The notes below the pieces were generated by a model. It was not told the origin of the DNA. It ran no database searches and saw only the letters and a list, made by a program, of their open reading frames with translations. A stretch of DNA of 64,000 nucleotides, taken from contig JAPJBO010000171.1 in the NCBI GenBank assembly GCA_030068145.1, positions 62,001 to 126,000 of the forward strand. The letters are read 5' to 3'. Each line of letters opens with the position of its first letter. Position 1 is the stretch's first letter. This document shows, piece by piece, positions 21,037-32,535 of the stretch. This DNA is from Diplonema papillatum. Taxonomy: Eukaryota > Euglenozoa > Diplonemea > Diplonemida > Diplonemidae. The translations under genes and the position numbers were made by a program.

Positions 21037-23930
21037 AGCGCGCGAGAGTCACCTGGCAACAACGCGCCCACCTCATACCCTTGCTCCTGAGCGCAACACC
21101 TCCGTCTCCAATCTCCTCCGCGCCGGGAAGCTCCCGGCGAAAATGAGACCGAGTGACGCGAGACTAGCGACAGTCCACGTAACGTACTGGCAAGGGTTGG
21201 GCTCACAGCGCTGGTGTCCCAAAGTCTGCTGTATGCCAGCCGGGCGCACTATCACGAGACCCAGCAGTGAGGCAACGGCTCAAGCATGAGTCAAGGTCTA
21301 GCGCGACGCATTCCAGCTTTGCTTCCGTGCCACACTACATAGTATGCACTGAGCCAATACCCCGCAATACAGGGTTTATTCTAGGGAGGTCCAACGGGGT
21401 CCAGCGGACCCTCAAATAGCTCTCTGAAAGCCTGTGCTGTGTGTCCCACTGCCGTAACAATCACGTGTCTGCTCTGTACGGGAACACCACCTGACACTGT
21501 CATGCAACAATGGAATGCATGAGTAAGTGAGTCTGACCAACACGGCATGGAAAGGTTATTTTTCTTCAGCTCAGTGAATAGAGCCGGACCCCTCAAAGCT
21601 GAGAAGGCAGAATCCTAGAATAAACCCTGTCAATCAACCAAAAGAAGTGGAAAGACACCAAGATCTACGCTCACGTGAGAAAGACGACGGCAGTCGATAT
21701 GCTTTCCTGCCTTGTCTAAGCGATGGAGAACGGCGCTTCGCCCACGTACAAACACCCTCAGCGCTTTTCCTACCCTCTATATCCTCGGGCGGTCAGCGAA
21801 GACCGTTACACCACCGGCCCCTTGACACAGCATTCTGTAAAGTAATGCCGTAAAGAAGGGAGCACTGCAGTGCCGACAGCTCACCAGGGGAACTATCTTT
21901 GAGACAAGAATAATAATTGTTTTTGGGCCAGAGGAACCTCAAAGTCAGAGCTAGTCGTACCCTCCTGCAGTTTTACATGCCTACTATTCACCCCCCGCAT
22001 GGCAAATTCGGCGGAGGGGGGGGGAACGGCAGTGACCGTGGCAGCCGTTGCACGTTTGCACGTTTGACAAAGTTTGCGGCTGCAAAATCCACGCCATACG
22101 TGCATGAGGCGCTGGCTGCGCCTGCACTGGTGATCCGAGTGTCCGCCTGCAGCCTGTGCAGACCCAGTCCATCGATTATCAAACGTCACGTCACAGCAAC
22201 GGCGGCAAGGGAAGGACGTACAATGACGTGGGATCGACCCAATGCTGAGCAACATACAAAGAAAATTGGGTAGTTTTCACTGCACTTTTCTGGAGGCCTG
22301 CGAGAGGATCCCCCGGTTGTCCCTTCTCAAAAGGCCGGCCAGTAGACGGCGCTCCGCATCCTCCTGGTCCCGGGGCGGCTAAGCATTTGATGGTACGCCT
22401 ACAACGTTTTGTTCGAGTCCCCCGCCCGTGATTTCCCGCACTCACTGGTGGATGTCATGATGGTAAGATCGGAGTATTCCGCGCCAGCATTTCATCATAT
22501 TAGGAATCGTGTGGCGTGCCAGTGCCAAACAGTGCCCGTGGCCAGGCCTTGGTTATGCAAGGGTAGGTACCTGCAGAAAGAACCAACCTGAATTATATTA
22601 GGAGTAGATACTCGCCCCCTTCCCCCCCCTCCCCGTTCAAGCAAAACGGAGTGCATTCCGCTCTGCCCCAGCCGCGGCTGCACCCAAAAAGTTAATTTTC
22701 GGATGAAGTCCCATGTCACCATCACTTAACGACTCCATCTCACACGCGTCATAGACGCATCAGCGAGCTGCGAATAAAAAGGGAAACAAGGCATCCCTTC
22801 ATTATACCGAAGAACGACACAGAAGCCAGTTAGCCCTTGACGGCCTGCCCCCACATTGTCGTCCGGGGGGTATTGCTGGATTTTTGCTGTTCCATGCGCT
22901 GGCCTGCAGCGAATCCCTCTGCTCTCTTTGTCGCCAGTTGCTGCAATGGCGGGATAGGCTTATAAATCCGTCAATCCGCTCTTTGTAAACCGGATTTACA
23001 GATCGCCCACCGAAGGCTAACGCTGACACCTTTTGCGGCGTTTACGCAAGTATGGTAGTAGGTGAACTGCGGTCTCCAAAGAAGTGGCTGAAGAACCTGT
23101 ATGTGGAACCCGGCTGTTTTGTGCAAACGCGGGAACCAGACCGAATCAACCTCCTCGCCTAAGCAGCTCCGGCTTTGCGCCGATCACTCACAGCACCCTA
23201 TGCCGCCGCTCGATGGCCCCATCTTATGCGACTCTTACTGCATTGGCTAAACGTCCAGGGTACACCCACTTCTTCTTGTGAGCCGTCACTTTTGCTGGAT
23301 CGTGTACCTGTAGCCACTCTGCTATGACTCGGCGAGGGTAAGGTGCCAACTCTGAAGACGAGTGAACCAACATGGTAACGACCACCTGGACCGGGGATGT
23401 ACCAGAGGATTTTGTTACGGTGAAAACCTTGTGTTAGGTCTGGCGGCATTTTGGTGTGAAGGTTCGTTCTGCCTTCTCCGTGGCGCGTTTTTTTGTTCAT
23501 GGTTTCTGATTTTTTGGAGTTTCTACGCCGAGACAAGACAAACCATCGTCGTTGGACTGCTTCGTTGCTTTCCTCCTTCTTCCTCGTTTCCCCCCTTTTT
23601 TCTCTCTTTTCCGACTATTACTGTCGGTCGCGCTTTGTGTTGCTTGCAGTCTGTTTCAAGTTGATTGCTGCACGTGTGCGTGGGGGGACTCGCTTCCCCA
23701 AGACGTAATACCAAGAAGGGCACCTGTTCGTGTCTAACACCCCAAGTTTGCAGCTGGCTTGTCAATAACGCAACCGTCCGAGCTGTTTGTTGCGAGATCA
23801 CCGGGGAGTCTTTTGTATGTCGTTCCTTTTCAGCCACCGGTGCTCGCGCTCAGGTGGGCGGGTGGCCCCGACAGCACTTGCTCTGGCCAGTTGGCAAGAA
23901 GGTCTTCCAGGGGCCAGTGTTCTGTGCCGT

Positions 23931-24262
23931 GCTTCTGCTGCCAAGACTTCTTGGTAGCTGGCACGCAGTCCTTCCGCGTGCTGCTCCCGCATCCAAGGAC
24001 TCCACATGTCATGCAATGATTCTGCGCGGGCGCAGAACACCTGCGGGCATGCGGTCCTTGTGTCGGCAGCAGTACTTGCGTGCTTCTCGTGCGTGCTTCT
24101 GCTGCCAAGACTTCTTGTTAGCTGGCACGCAGTCCTTCCGGGTGCTGCTCCTGCATCCAAGGACTCCACATGTCATGCAATGATTCTGCGCGGGCGCAGA
24201 ACACCTGCGGGCATGCGGTCCTTGTCGGCAGCAGTACTTGTGCGTGCTTCTCGTGCGTGCTT
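23931..24262 (+). repeat. 164-bp direct tandem duplication
   Basis: Two near-identical copies start at 23931 and 24095 with GCTTCTGCTGCCAAGACTTC; a third is truncated. Read on the minus strand they give short Cys-rich frames, but nothing continues beyond the duplication, so I do not call a gene. Confidence 0.85.
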
Positions 24263-24805
24263 CTTCGTATGCGTATTGCTTCCCCGTAAGACATGGAGAC
24301 TTTTGCCCCAACCCAAACCTTACGAAACGGAGTGGATTCTGCTCGTTCCGCGCTGCTGTGGCTGCACACGCACCACTAGATTGAGTGTTTGACAACCCTC
24401 ATTGAACCTGCGTGCCCGCCGTGGCGCCCAGCAGACCGACCCAGAGAAACGTAACGTGTGCTGACAGGCCTCGTTCGTTCGGGTTAGAATTCAAATAATC
24501 TGTGGCGATCATCTGCATCGCCGGCGTCGCGGTTATCTCTTCACGCGATGTCTGCTGAAAAACCTCGTTCGACTTCCGGGTCCTGCTCTCCAACAGTGCC
24601 CGTGTTAGGCGCCACGTGCTTCAACGGCGAGACACGCAAAAAGAACAGGTACAGGTGCCGTCAAGCAAAAGCCAAGGAAGATAGTCCCCTGCACGCAGCG
24701 CCAGCCGACCTGGTTCCTTGGTCTTCTGGTCTGTTTCTTTGTTTCCTAGTAAAACTCAACCGGCACCACCGTTTTCGTTTCCTTTTGCGAAGAAGCACCA
24801 GAAGC

Positions 24806-24860
24806 ACCTGCTTTGTAGAAAGTACTCGAGGTGGCCGCCAGTTGACGCAACAAAGAGCCC
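24806..24860 (+). repeat. repeat A, short copy
   Basis: AGCACCTGCTTTGTAGAAA is followed by CTCGAGGTGGCCGCCAG, a diverged copy of the start of family A. Confidence 0.7.
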
Positions 24861-24936
24861 GAAGTGCAGAGTCGTCGTATCTGATCACTGCTCCGTCAAC
24901 GGACAATACCACTACTGACGCAACACGAGCTCGCTC

Positions 24937-25337
24937 GAGTGTCCGATGAAACCCCTTGTCAACAACACCCAGCGACTGTTCCACACATGCACAATACCGG
25001 ACGCTAGCGTCTCCAGATCATGCGTGGCACAACCGTGTCTCAAAGGTGAGATGAGAGGCATTGGCACCTTTTGAAGTTGTATGGCTCCACTTCCACACAA
25101 GCTTCCGTCTTAGTGAGCACCGGGCGGCGCCACCGAATTTCTTTCTTGTCCCAATGGCTGTTCCATACATGCACAATACCGGGCGCCAGCGTCTGTCAAG
25201 AGCATGCGTGGCACAGTCGTGTCTCAAAGGTGAGATGAGAGGCATTGGCTCCTTTTCGAAGTTATATGGCTTCTCCACCTCTAGCTTCCTTCGTAATGCG
25301 CACCGGGCGGCGCCACTGAATTTCTTTCTTGTCTCGA
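24937..25337 (+). repeat. 181-bp direct repeat, two copies
   Basis: GCATGCGTGGCACA and GGTGAGATGAGAGGCATTGG occur twice, about 180 bp apart, each followed by CACCGGGCGGCGCCAC. The beginning of the unit, including GTGTCCGATGAAACCCCTTG, is present a third time at 26415-26570 on the other side of the LSU rRNA fragment. Confidence 0.85.
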
Positions 25338-25686
25338 ACCACAATGCAGAGTTTCTCTCCCACGCATACTCCTTGTTCCTTGCTCTCCCTTTCGGTGTCG
25401 GTGGCATTGCGGCGACAATTTGGTTCAACAGAATAAGTAGTCGCAAACAGCAAAATGAGGAATACATATACGCCTACACATTCTTTTCCACACACCCCTT
25501 TTCTGTCGGCGGATGTGCTTGAGGAGTGGATGACAAGTTGGTTGTCATCGAACTGTGTGGCAAGCCAGCTCACGTCGCATCCACCTTCCGTGGGACGTGG
25601 TGATGCGTCGAACGCACGCCTCGAAGTCACAGCTTTTCTTGCTTCAGTAACCTCACGCATTTGGTCGTTCGAATGAAACTCTCACC

Positions 25687-26115
25687 GACCTCAGCTGTTG
25701 AAGATCTACGCGCTAAACTTAAGCATATCACTCAGCGCAGGAAAAGAAAGCAACAGCGATGCTCCTAGTAACGGCGAATGAACAGGGCAGAGCCCAAGCC
25801 TGAACCGGTGTTCTACGGATATCCGGAATGTGGCGCAAGCTGCTTGGGGACACAACTGGCGTCGAGGTAAGTCTCCTGGAATGGGGTATCCACAGAGGGT
25901 GAGAGTCCCGTATTTCCTCGACGAGCCATGTTGGTTAACTCCTTGCTAGCACGAGTCGCTCAGTTTGGGAATGCTGAGCGAATCGGCAGGTATCCCTCTG
26001 CTAAGGCTAAATATCTCCCGGAGGCCGATAGCGAACAAGTACAGTGATGGAAAGATGCAAAGAACTTTGAAAAGAGGGTTAAAAGTCCCTGAAACCGATG
26101 AGTGGTAAGAGTTGG
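25687..26115 (+). rRNA. LSU (28S) rRNA 5'-end fragment
   Basis: It begins at a CGACCTCAGC box and contains ACTTAAGCATATCACTCAGC, GGAAAAGAAA, CTAGTAACGGCGAATGAAC and, at its end, AAAGAACTTTGAAAAGAGGG. These are hallmarks of the first ~400 nt of eukaryotic LSU rRNA. No 5.8S or ITS precedes it and no further LSU follows. Several nearly universal positions differ, for example CGCGCTAAACTTAAG. It is most likely a displaced, decaying rDNA fragment. Confidence 0.88.
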
Positions 26116-26414
26116 AGATGCGTTCAAATCTTAATCATTGCTTTTGTGGAGCAGAAGAAGGCAGTTCTTAAATCTCAGCCGACTGCGAGAATGGAAGCAG
26201 GCTCGATGGAAGCACGAAGTCAAGCAGGAGAGACGAACGCGCAGACTGAGCGCAAGACGTGCACCAAGGGCAGACCAGGACGTTAAGACCGTGCGAAGTC
26301 GAAGAAGGAGTCCAAAAGCGAAGCCACACAACACCAACGCGGAAACGCAACTCGAAGGCAGCCAAGCGGGCCTCCCAGGGCAGGGGCGAACCTGCGGCAG
26401 TGAAGTAACGAAGC

Positions 26415-26570
26415 TCATCCGAGTGTCCGATGAAACCCCTTGTCAATACCACCCAACGACTGCGACGCGCGTGCGAAATGTCGGACGCTAGCGTCTGTCA
26501 AGAGCATGCGTGACTCAGCCGTGTTTTGAAGGTGAGATGAGAGGCACCGGCTCACTCTGTCAAGACTATA
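26415..26570 (+). repeat. third copy of the 181-bp repeat start
   Basis: CGAGTGTCCGATGAAACCCC, GGACGCTAGCGTCTG and GGTGAGATGAGAGGCA match 24937-25070. Together the copies flank the LSU fragment as direct repeats about 1.48 kb apart. Confidence 0.8.
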
Positions 26571-26807
26571 CCACTAACGGGACAAGAAGACGAGCTAATG
26601 CGAGATGAGCGCCAGAATGCGCTGGTGGAGCTCTTTTCGCGAAGCGCCAGATCCGTTGGAATGTCTTAATTCTAGGACGGCTGCCCCTCGCACAGTGCTT
26701 TGCACCATTCTCTTACTTTTGCAAACCCGGCGACGAAACGCGAACAGGAAGGTTGCGGGTCAGTCCCACCACTTCCCAGCCCCCAGGGAAGCGAGGCTTC
26801 TTTGATG

Positions 26808-27000
26808 AAGCGGAGCCGCGCTCGACCACCGACACGCCGTTTTGTTTGTGCGTGCCGGTTGATCGTTTTCCCACTTGTATTTACCCTGTGTGTATTCAGG
26901 TAAGGAATTCTGATCAACCACCAAAACACGCTGCCTGCGTCTTTTTAGCCTGCACAAAACATTTGAAGGGCAACCCACAAGATTGTTAGTACTAAAAACC
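26808..27000 (-). repeat. repeat C with embedded 49-nt GT-AG segment (copy 1; GT-AG on plus strand)
   Basis: About 190 bp. Read on the plus strand it contains TTCAG|GTAAGG at 26895-26905 and CTTTTTAG ending at 26948. This gives a 49-nt intron-like interval (26900-26948). The far end, ACAAGATTGTTAGTACTAAAAA, is the inverse of the segment that ends the coiled-coil gene. The strand given matches the copies at 41336 and 58133 taken as plus. Confidence 0.8.
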
Positions 27001-27059
27001 AGCGAAAAATAACGACGGGAGGAGGGAGGGAGGGGAAAGGAAAAAGCGCCGGCCAGGGG

Positions 27060-27077
27060 TCCCCCCCCCCCCCCCCC
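27060..27077 (+). repeat. poly-C run
   Basis: Seventeen to eighteen consecutive C residues just before the (CA)n tract. The exact length is likely unreliable in any assembly. Confidence 0.9.
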
Positions 27078-27112
27078 TCGGGGATTGTTGCATCCCGCCT
27101 CCCCTCCCTCTT

Positions 27113-27411
<299 letters not shown>

Positions 27412-27449
27412 CGCGTCGAAAACAGGGAAGGCTCTGCAAGGCAGCAAAA

Positions 27450-30083
27450 ATGAAGACACTTCGTATGGCGGTGTGTGTTGCGCACTTGCCGGTGCTGGGG
27501 GAGCTGACGTCGGCCACGGATGACCGGCCGCGCTCGGCGACGTGGCACGAGCCGGAGGCTGCGGCCGTGATGGGCGCGGTACCCTGCGTGCTGCTGGTGC
27601 TCCTGTTTTTTCCCGCGTTCGCGAATGTGATCTACCAGCAAGTCCTGCTCTACTGCAGGATGCCGCCGGCGATCGCGGGGCCCGCAGCGGATCCGGGCGC
27701 TTTGCGGGGAAGCGGGGTTGAGGATCCCGCAGCCCCTCCGGCGGGCGCGAGAGTGCAAGGAACGGAGCGGACTAACGGGGGGGCAATCGAGGCGAAGGTG
27801 ATCTGTCTGACCTCCCCGAGGGCTTCGGAGTGCAGGGACAGCAGCGCGGGCACGGTCGGAACCGACACCGACGGCGCCGCTGCGTCGCCGCAGCGCTGGG
27901 TCGCCAGGACGTACTCGACCCGGCGGAGCCTGTCGTCGCGGCCGAAGCCGCAGAGGCACCCGCACTCCCTCTCGCCCCCGCACAAGCCCGCACGCCGCCC
28001 GTCCGACACCCCCACCACTGTCCCCGCCAGCACGCCGACCGGCAGCTCGTCCTGCAGTGACCCCCTCCTCGTCAACTCCACCCGGCGCACCCGCGGCGCG
28101 TCCTCCACGCGCGCATTACCAGCGGCGAAGCGGAGGCAGAGCCTCAAGTACCAGGGCCGCGCGATCGACGCTGTCGATGCTGGGGGAGGGGGGGGTCTCA
28201 AGTACCGTGGGAGGCTCGTCAAGGGCCAGCACGCTGGCGCTGCGGATCGACTGTTCGACGAGTGGTACCGCGTCCGGGGGAAGGTGAAGGTGTGGGGCTG
28301 CGACGAAAGCACAACGGAGTTCGAAGGCGACGAGTCGGGCTTCAGCGAAAACGGCGGGTCGAAGCGGACGAGGGAAGAGTGGACGACCGGCCTCGCGAAC
28401 GGAGAAGGCATCGGGCGGCTGGTGTTGGAGGAAGTCGAGGGGAGGGAGTGGGTGGAGGAGATTGACTTAGAGTGGGGGTCCGGCCGCGTGGCTGCGGGGT
28501 GGATTGCGTGGGAGGAAGTGCACGGGCGTGCGGCCGTGACGGCAGCCGCGTCGGACGTCGTCCGGGAGCTGTTTCTGCTGCACGAGAGCCTGCTCCGGGC
28601 GGCGCTCGCCGCCGAGCGCGAAGAGGCCCGGGCGCTGCTGCACGGCGGCTTCCGCGCGGCCGCGGCGCGGCTCTCGGCGTGCCTCGTGCTGCAGCGGATT
28701 TCCCGCGGCGCCCGCGGCCGGGCGGCTGCCTCCGCCTCACAGCGCGGCAGCCCCAAGCCGAGCGTGCTCGCCTGCCTCCGCGCAGCGGCCGCCCGCCTCT
28801 CGTCGCCTTTTCGCAACCCAGCCGACGCGGGCTGCGCCCCGCCGACGCCGCTGCCGGCGGCCCGCCGCAAGGCAGCCCCGGCGGTGCCCCCGCTGCGGCT
28901 GCCCGCCGCCCACGCGCCGCCCGCCGACGGGAAGGTGGATGCGAGCCCACTAGGATCGGAGGGCAGTGCGACACCCGCGAGTCCTCGGGGTTGCGTGCGC
29001 CCGTCTCCGTTTGACTGGGCCAGGGGGGTGGCGCGCAGGTGCGGCGTGTCGGAGGGGAGGGTGCGGGGGAACCTGGCGGCGTCGGCGCGCGTGCTCGCCG
29101 AAGTGTTCGGGCTGTGGTTCGGAACGTCGAGTTGGCACGCGCCCGGCGTGCTTCTGCAGCGGGTCGGGCTGCAGGAAGTGGTCGGCGGGGTCACCGTGTG
29201 GGGCTGGAGCGCGGAGGACGTGTGCTCGGCGGCGGCGGGCGCCGCGGCGGCGGCCCTGACGGTGCAGCTCCTTCGGGAGCTGCTGCGGTTCTCGGTCGGG
29301 CTGTTCGCCGGCGAGGCGCCGGCCGCGACCCTCAACAACAAGGAGGTGTCCGAGTACGTCGACCGCTTCGTCTCGCACTACGAAAGCTTCGCTTGGTCGT
29401 ACCGCTGGGTGTCGTGCGTCCAACCTCTGATCTGCGGGCTAACTATCCTCACCGTGCTCATCGGCGGGATCGCGTTCGAAGTGTACATTTTCAGGGAAGA
29501 CGCCAAGACTGCGTTGTTCCCATACCTCGCGACGCAGCTGTTTGGCTCGGGAACGATGTCTGCGACTGTCGTCCTCGCGAATTGGATCGTGATATGCCCG
29601 ATGATTTGGTACGGGTTCCACAAGGTCAACGAGGCGTGCCAGCACCTGTTCTACGTGGGGGATCCGCAGTGGATGCACCGCCACGCGGTGCAGGCGCGGG
29701 GGGTCATCCATGAGGCCGCGAAGAGGGGCGAAGTGGACCTCTTCAAAGTCTCCGCGTACTTCAGCTCGCTCGACCGGCAGCGGTCGGCGGCGTGCGTCCC
29801 GCCTTCGGCGACCAGCTTCCTGATCCACCGGCACTCGCCGCTGCTTCTCGACGTGCCGGAGTCGACAGGCTGCTTCGAAGGCCCGTACCTCGCCGCCGCG
29901 CCGCAGATGCGGGTGATAACCGCGTCCGGTGGGACAGACTGCAGCAGCGGCAGCGCAGGGGCCATCACGAAGTGGGTGTCCCCTCATGCGGAGCAGTCGG
30001 TGGCTGCAGTTGAGTACGGCAGGGCTTCGTTCGCTCCCGTCGACGCGAGCCCGCTCTACGTCCGGCGGCCGCTTGAATTTTAA
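27450..30083 (+). CDS. hypothetical multi-pass membrane protein with IQ-like motif, 877 aa
   Basis: No family recognised. I place the start at the first Met after the CA tract (MKTLRMAV); the frame is also open through the tract, but that His-Thr run is not credible protein. A hydrophobic helix sits at about 41-60. A long low-complexity Pro/Ser/Arg region follows, then a helical stretch with an exact IQ-type pattern LQRISRGARGR (414-424), which in other proteins binds calmodulin-like partners. An Ala/Pro-rich linker leads to a conserved-looking C-terminal part. This has hydrophobic segments near 610-640, 653-681 and 691-725 and a soluble tail rich in Trp/His/Phe (HKVNEACQHLF). GC content and codon bias are those of the other genes. 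A signalling or channel-associated role is possible but unsupported. Confidence 0.8.
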   Translation: MKTLRMAVCVAHLPVLGELTSATDDRPRSATWHEPEAAAVMGAVPCVLLVLLFFPAFANVIYQQVLLYCRMPPAIAGPAADPGALRGSGVEDPAAPPAGARVQGTERTNGGAIEAKVICLTSPRASECRDSSAGTVGTDTDGAAASPQRWVARTYSTRRSLSSRPKPQRHPHSLSPPHKPARRPSDTPTTVPASTPTGSSSCSDPLLVNSTRRTRGASSTRALPAAKRRQSLKYQGRAIDAVDAGGGGGLKYRGRLVKGQHAGAADRLFDEWYRVRGKVKVWGCDESTTEFEGDESGFSENGGSKRTREEWTTGLANGEGIGRLVLEEVEGREWVEEIDLEWGSGRVAAGWIAWEEVHGRAAVTAAASDVVRELFLLHESLLRAALAAEREEARALLHGGFRAAAARLSACLVLQRISRGARGRAAASASQRGSPKPSVLACLRAAAARLSSPFRNPADAGCAPPTPLPAARRKAAPAVPPLRLPAAHAPPADGKVDASPLGSEGSATPASPRGCVRPSPFDWARGVARRCGVSEGRVRGNLAASARVLAEVFGLWFGTSSWHAPGVLLQRVGLQEVVGGVTVWGWSAEDVCSAAAGAAAAALTVQLLRELLRFSVGLFAGEAPAATLNNKEVSEYVDRFVSHYESFAWSYRWVSCVQPLICGLTILTVLIGGIAFEVYIFREDAKTALFPYLATQLFGSGTMSATVVLANWIVICPMIWYGFHKVNEACQHLFYVGDPQWMHRHAVQARGVIHEAAKRGEVDLFKVSAYFSSLDRQRSAACVPPSATSFLIHRHSPLLLDVPESTGCFEGPYLAAAPQMRVITASGGTDCSSGSAGAITKWVSPHAEQSVAAVEYGRASFAPVDASPLYVRRPLEF

Positions 30084-30574
30084 GGGTCCTTTTTTAGTCG
30101 GATCCTCACCCGCGATGCCAGCCTCTCATCTACGAGATTGGCCGCTTGTGTCGAGCAAAACGCAAGCTGCTCTGGAATGTAACATTCATTGGCAGCCGTG
30201 CACAGTGTTCACACCCGAAGGAGGGGTGACGTCGATCACTGCAAATCTGCCTATTTTTGCTGATTCGACGAACAGGCTTCGGCGTCCCTTCCCCCTGATC
30301 AATCGGTTGATGCGGTAGAAATCGAAGCGGCTGACTGTCAGCGCTGACAAGAAAAACAAGGCGCCGTGAAATCTCCCACCCGCGTGGGCCGAGTGTGCAA
30401 GCGCCACCTTTTTGTACCTGTACTCTATCGTGTCGGGGGACATCCTTTCTAGGATCAGCCCTGGCGGGTTCTCAAGCTTTTTCTTTGCTTCGGTGGGTAT
30501 CTGTCTCACGCTCGAAGCTGCACCAATCAATCAAACGCGGCCGAAGCAGCTTCCTGGCTTCGTGCAAGCTGGGG

Positions 30575-30662
30575 ATATTCCGAGACTAGAGGTATGCCAA
30601 TAGCTCTGTCGAGCCAACTCCACTTTTTAGGGGGTCGGGGCGGAGCCCGGGGGCACTTTTTC
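30575..30662 (+). repeat. repeat I, plus copy
   Basis: TCCGAGACTAGAGGTATGC, then AATAGCTCT and a CTTTTTAGGGGGTCGG block. The reverse complement is at 61798-61892 with very few differences. It lies immediately before the tRNA-like unit. Confidence 0.85.
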
Positions 30663-30711
30663 GTAGTGTTTGTCAGCGGCCATAGCTTTTTTTGCCCCTG
30701 GAAATTGACAC

Positions 30712-30787
30712 CGTGATGGCAGAGTGAACGGTGCAAGCCTTCACGGCTGGAGGTCCCCGGTTCGAACCCCGCCGAGGACCTTTTTTT
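30712..30787 (+). ncRNA. tRNA-like Pol III unit with UCA anticodon-like loop (copy 1)
   Basis: An A-box-like TGGCAGAGTGAACGG (30717-30731) is followed by an anticodon-type loop CTTCACG (30739-30745, UCA in the anticodon place). A perfect B box GGTTCGAACCC (30759-30769) and a T7 terminator (30781-30787) follow. The 3' strand CCGAGGAC has no matching 5' strand, so this is not an intact tRNA. A second copy is at 60208-60285 on the other strand. It is probably a tRNA-derived SINE head or a novel tRNA-like RNA. Confidence 0.55.
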
Positions 30788-31429
30788 GGTTCCTTGGTCT
30801 TCGGTTATAGTCAATTCCCTCGCTCCGGGGTTTTTTTGGCCCGTGATTCTGGCACCGGGTATATGCACTTCAGGCCCGGACGGAACTTAGCCTTACCAGA
30901 ACAGATATTTTCACACGAGGCGTCCTCATTATTCGCATGGCGCGACAAACGAGAACGTATGCCGTCTCCTTGCCCAGTGACTGGGACGGTGTACAATAAC
31001 TGCAGTTGCCAGGCAGCAGGCAGTGGTGGAACTTCAGATCGGCGAACCAAAAGAAGTAGCCTTCCTGGAGCGGCAGACGCAGCTGGGCGACAGGGGCTTT
31101 CATCCCATCCCTCGATTCCACATTTCCTTTCGAAAATCTTACTGCTACCGTCGGCTTCCGCCGTCCCGACCAGTTATCAAATATCTGGCAGTTGACGAAC
31201 CTGTTCACCCCAAGGCAGAATTCTTCACCTTTTTAAGGGGACCCTTCCGAAACAACGGTACTTGCGAGTAGTCGAACGAAGCCAACGAAAAAGTGCGAAT
31301 CTGGGAAACCCCCCCTGGGGCCTTCACGTCGTTCCGCCGAGCTTCGCGCGGAGCCGCGGGCCCTCGTGATCGTTGTCACACGGGTCAGTTTTTTATGTCT
31401 GATGCTCTCTTTTAACCCTTACAGCTCGA

Positions 31430-31488
31430 CCCAATAACTTGGACCCAATAATTTGGGCCCAAACATTTGGATCCAAGCATTTGGGACC
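31430..31488 (+). repeat. four 14-bp tandem CCAA...TTGG palindromes
   Basis: CCCAATAACTTGGA, CCCAATAATTTGGG, CCCAAACATTTGGA and TCCAAGCATTTGGG follow one another without spacers. Each is a near-dyad. Confidence 0.85.
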
Positions 31489-31684
31489 TTTCCCCCCTTT
31501 TGTTGGAGAAGGAAACTTACTTCACTACAAGACAACTGGTCCTCCGATGGTTAGATGGTATGGAATGAAACAAGCGACCAGGGTAGCCAAAGGGAGGTAC
31601 CAACTCCACGCGGCATGCACACCTTGTACTGTTTTGCTCAATCCGACACCGACAAACATAAGGAGAAGGTCAATGTTTTACATA

Positions 31685-31975
31685 AGCGCCAGCTTGGAAG
31701 GAAATGCTCGACGATTGCTGCCCGACAAAGAACCGAAGGGATCCCAAGTGGTGTAACTACCGAACCACGTGTTGAACGGACGTGAGGTCATGCGGGTCTA
31801 CCCCTACACGACAAATCACAGAAACACAGCAGGTCAAAAGTCCTGAGTGAGAAAACAACACACGGTGGTGTAAGCGAAGAACAAATCAGATTGTGTTCGT
31901 CTTGTATTTGCCCCTCTACCTCTATACTTCCTCCCTTCCATTCGGAGTCAAAGCCGCTGCGTCGAGTATTTTTAT
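31685..31975 (-). repeat. dispersed repeat S, minus-strand copy
   Basis: Reverse complement of 6680-6975 over nearly its whole length, about 25 kb away. Confidence 0.85.
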
Positions 31976-32048
31976 CCGTACGAATCCGCCCCCCACTTCC
32001 CCCCGCGGCAACCCCATGCCCACTGTGCTAAACTCCGCAGATTGCCAG

Positions 32049-32290
32049 GCGAGTGCCCTGAGTTTTTTAACTGATTGCTCAGACCCGTGTCTAGTAGCAC
32101 GGGTGGTCCTGGCTGTGACGAGCTACGAACAGCCGCCTGACAAACCAGACTCACACCGCTGTCCTGTCTGCAGACACTCAGGTTCCGCGCTGATGATGGT
32201 CCGCCTCATGTGTCCGTGGCTTAAAGGACCGAAACACGGCGCAGACGGGACCAGTGCGGTGTTGAGCACATACCCATTCCAAGCACGTTC
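32049..32290 (+). repeat. dispersed repeat G, long copy 2
   Basis: Nearly identical to 19761-20025, including GTAGCACGGGTGGTCCTGG and GTGTCCGTGGCTTAAAGGAC. Confidence 0.9.
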
Positions 32291-32404
32291 TTGCGACCAC
32301 TCACCGGGGCACGTCCCCGTTGCTTTATACTCGTTTTCGACCCTTTACCGACCAACGGTCGGTGGTGGTAGGGAGACATTTAATAGACGCACGTCCGATG
32401 TCAC

Positions 32405-32535
32405 ACGGTGACGTCTAGCCTCAGAAGCGGGTGCGCCACAACCAAAAGGCGTGTAGCTGCGCACCCGAAAAGTGGGTGTGACACCCGCTTTTTTGAGTCC
32501 AGCTCTCCACCTCCAGCTTCTGACACTGGACTTTA
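32405..32535 (+). repeat. repeat O
   Basis: AGCCTCAGAAGC, ACACCCGCTTTT and a CTCCACCTCCAGCTTCTG block recur at 53693-53800, with a piece at 54294-54320. The copy is bounded by short CT-rich sequence. Confidence 0.65.

Larger units (their letters stand above)
14315..25670. other. gene-free stretch with many short repeats
   Basis: No reading frame carries a recognisable domain. The stretch contains repeat families listed separately, a (TG)n tract at about 15870-15901 and otherwise unassigned sequence. Small open frames on both strands have no codon bias like the real genes. Confidence 0.6.

Noticed and set aside
23665-24183. 172-codon Cys-rich frame
   Set aside because: Created by the 164-bp duplication; frames on both strands are open and no domain is visible.
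27650-29341. A 563-codon minus-strand frame opposite the 877-residue gene
   Set aside because: It is the GC-rich shadow of the plus-strand gene: Ala/Arg/Ser-rich composition, no domain, and the plus frame has the helices and IQ motif.
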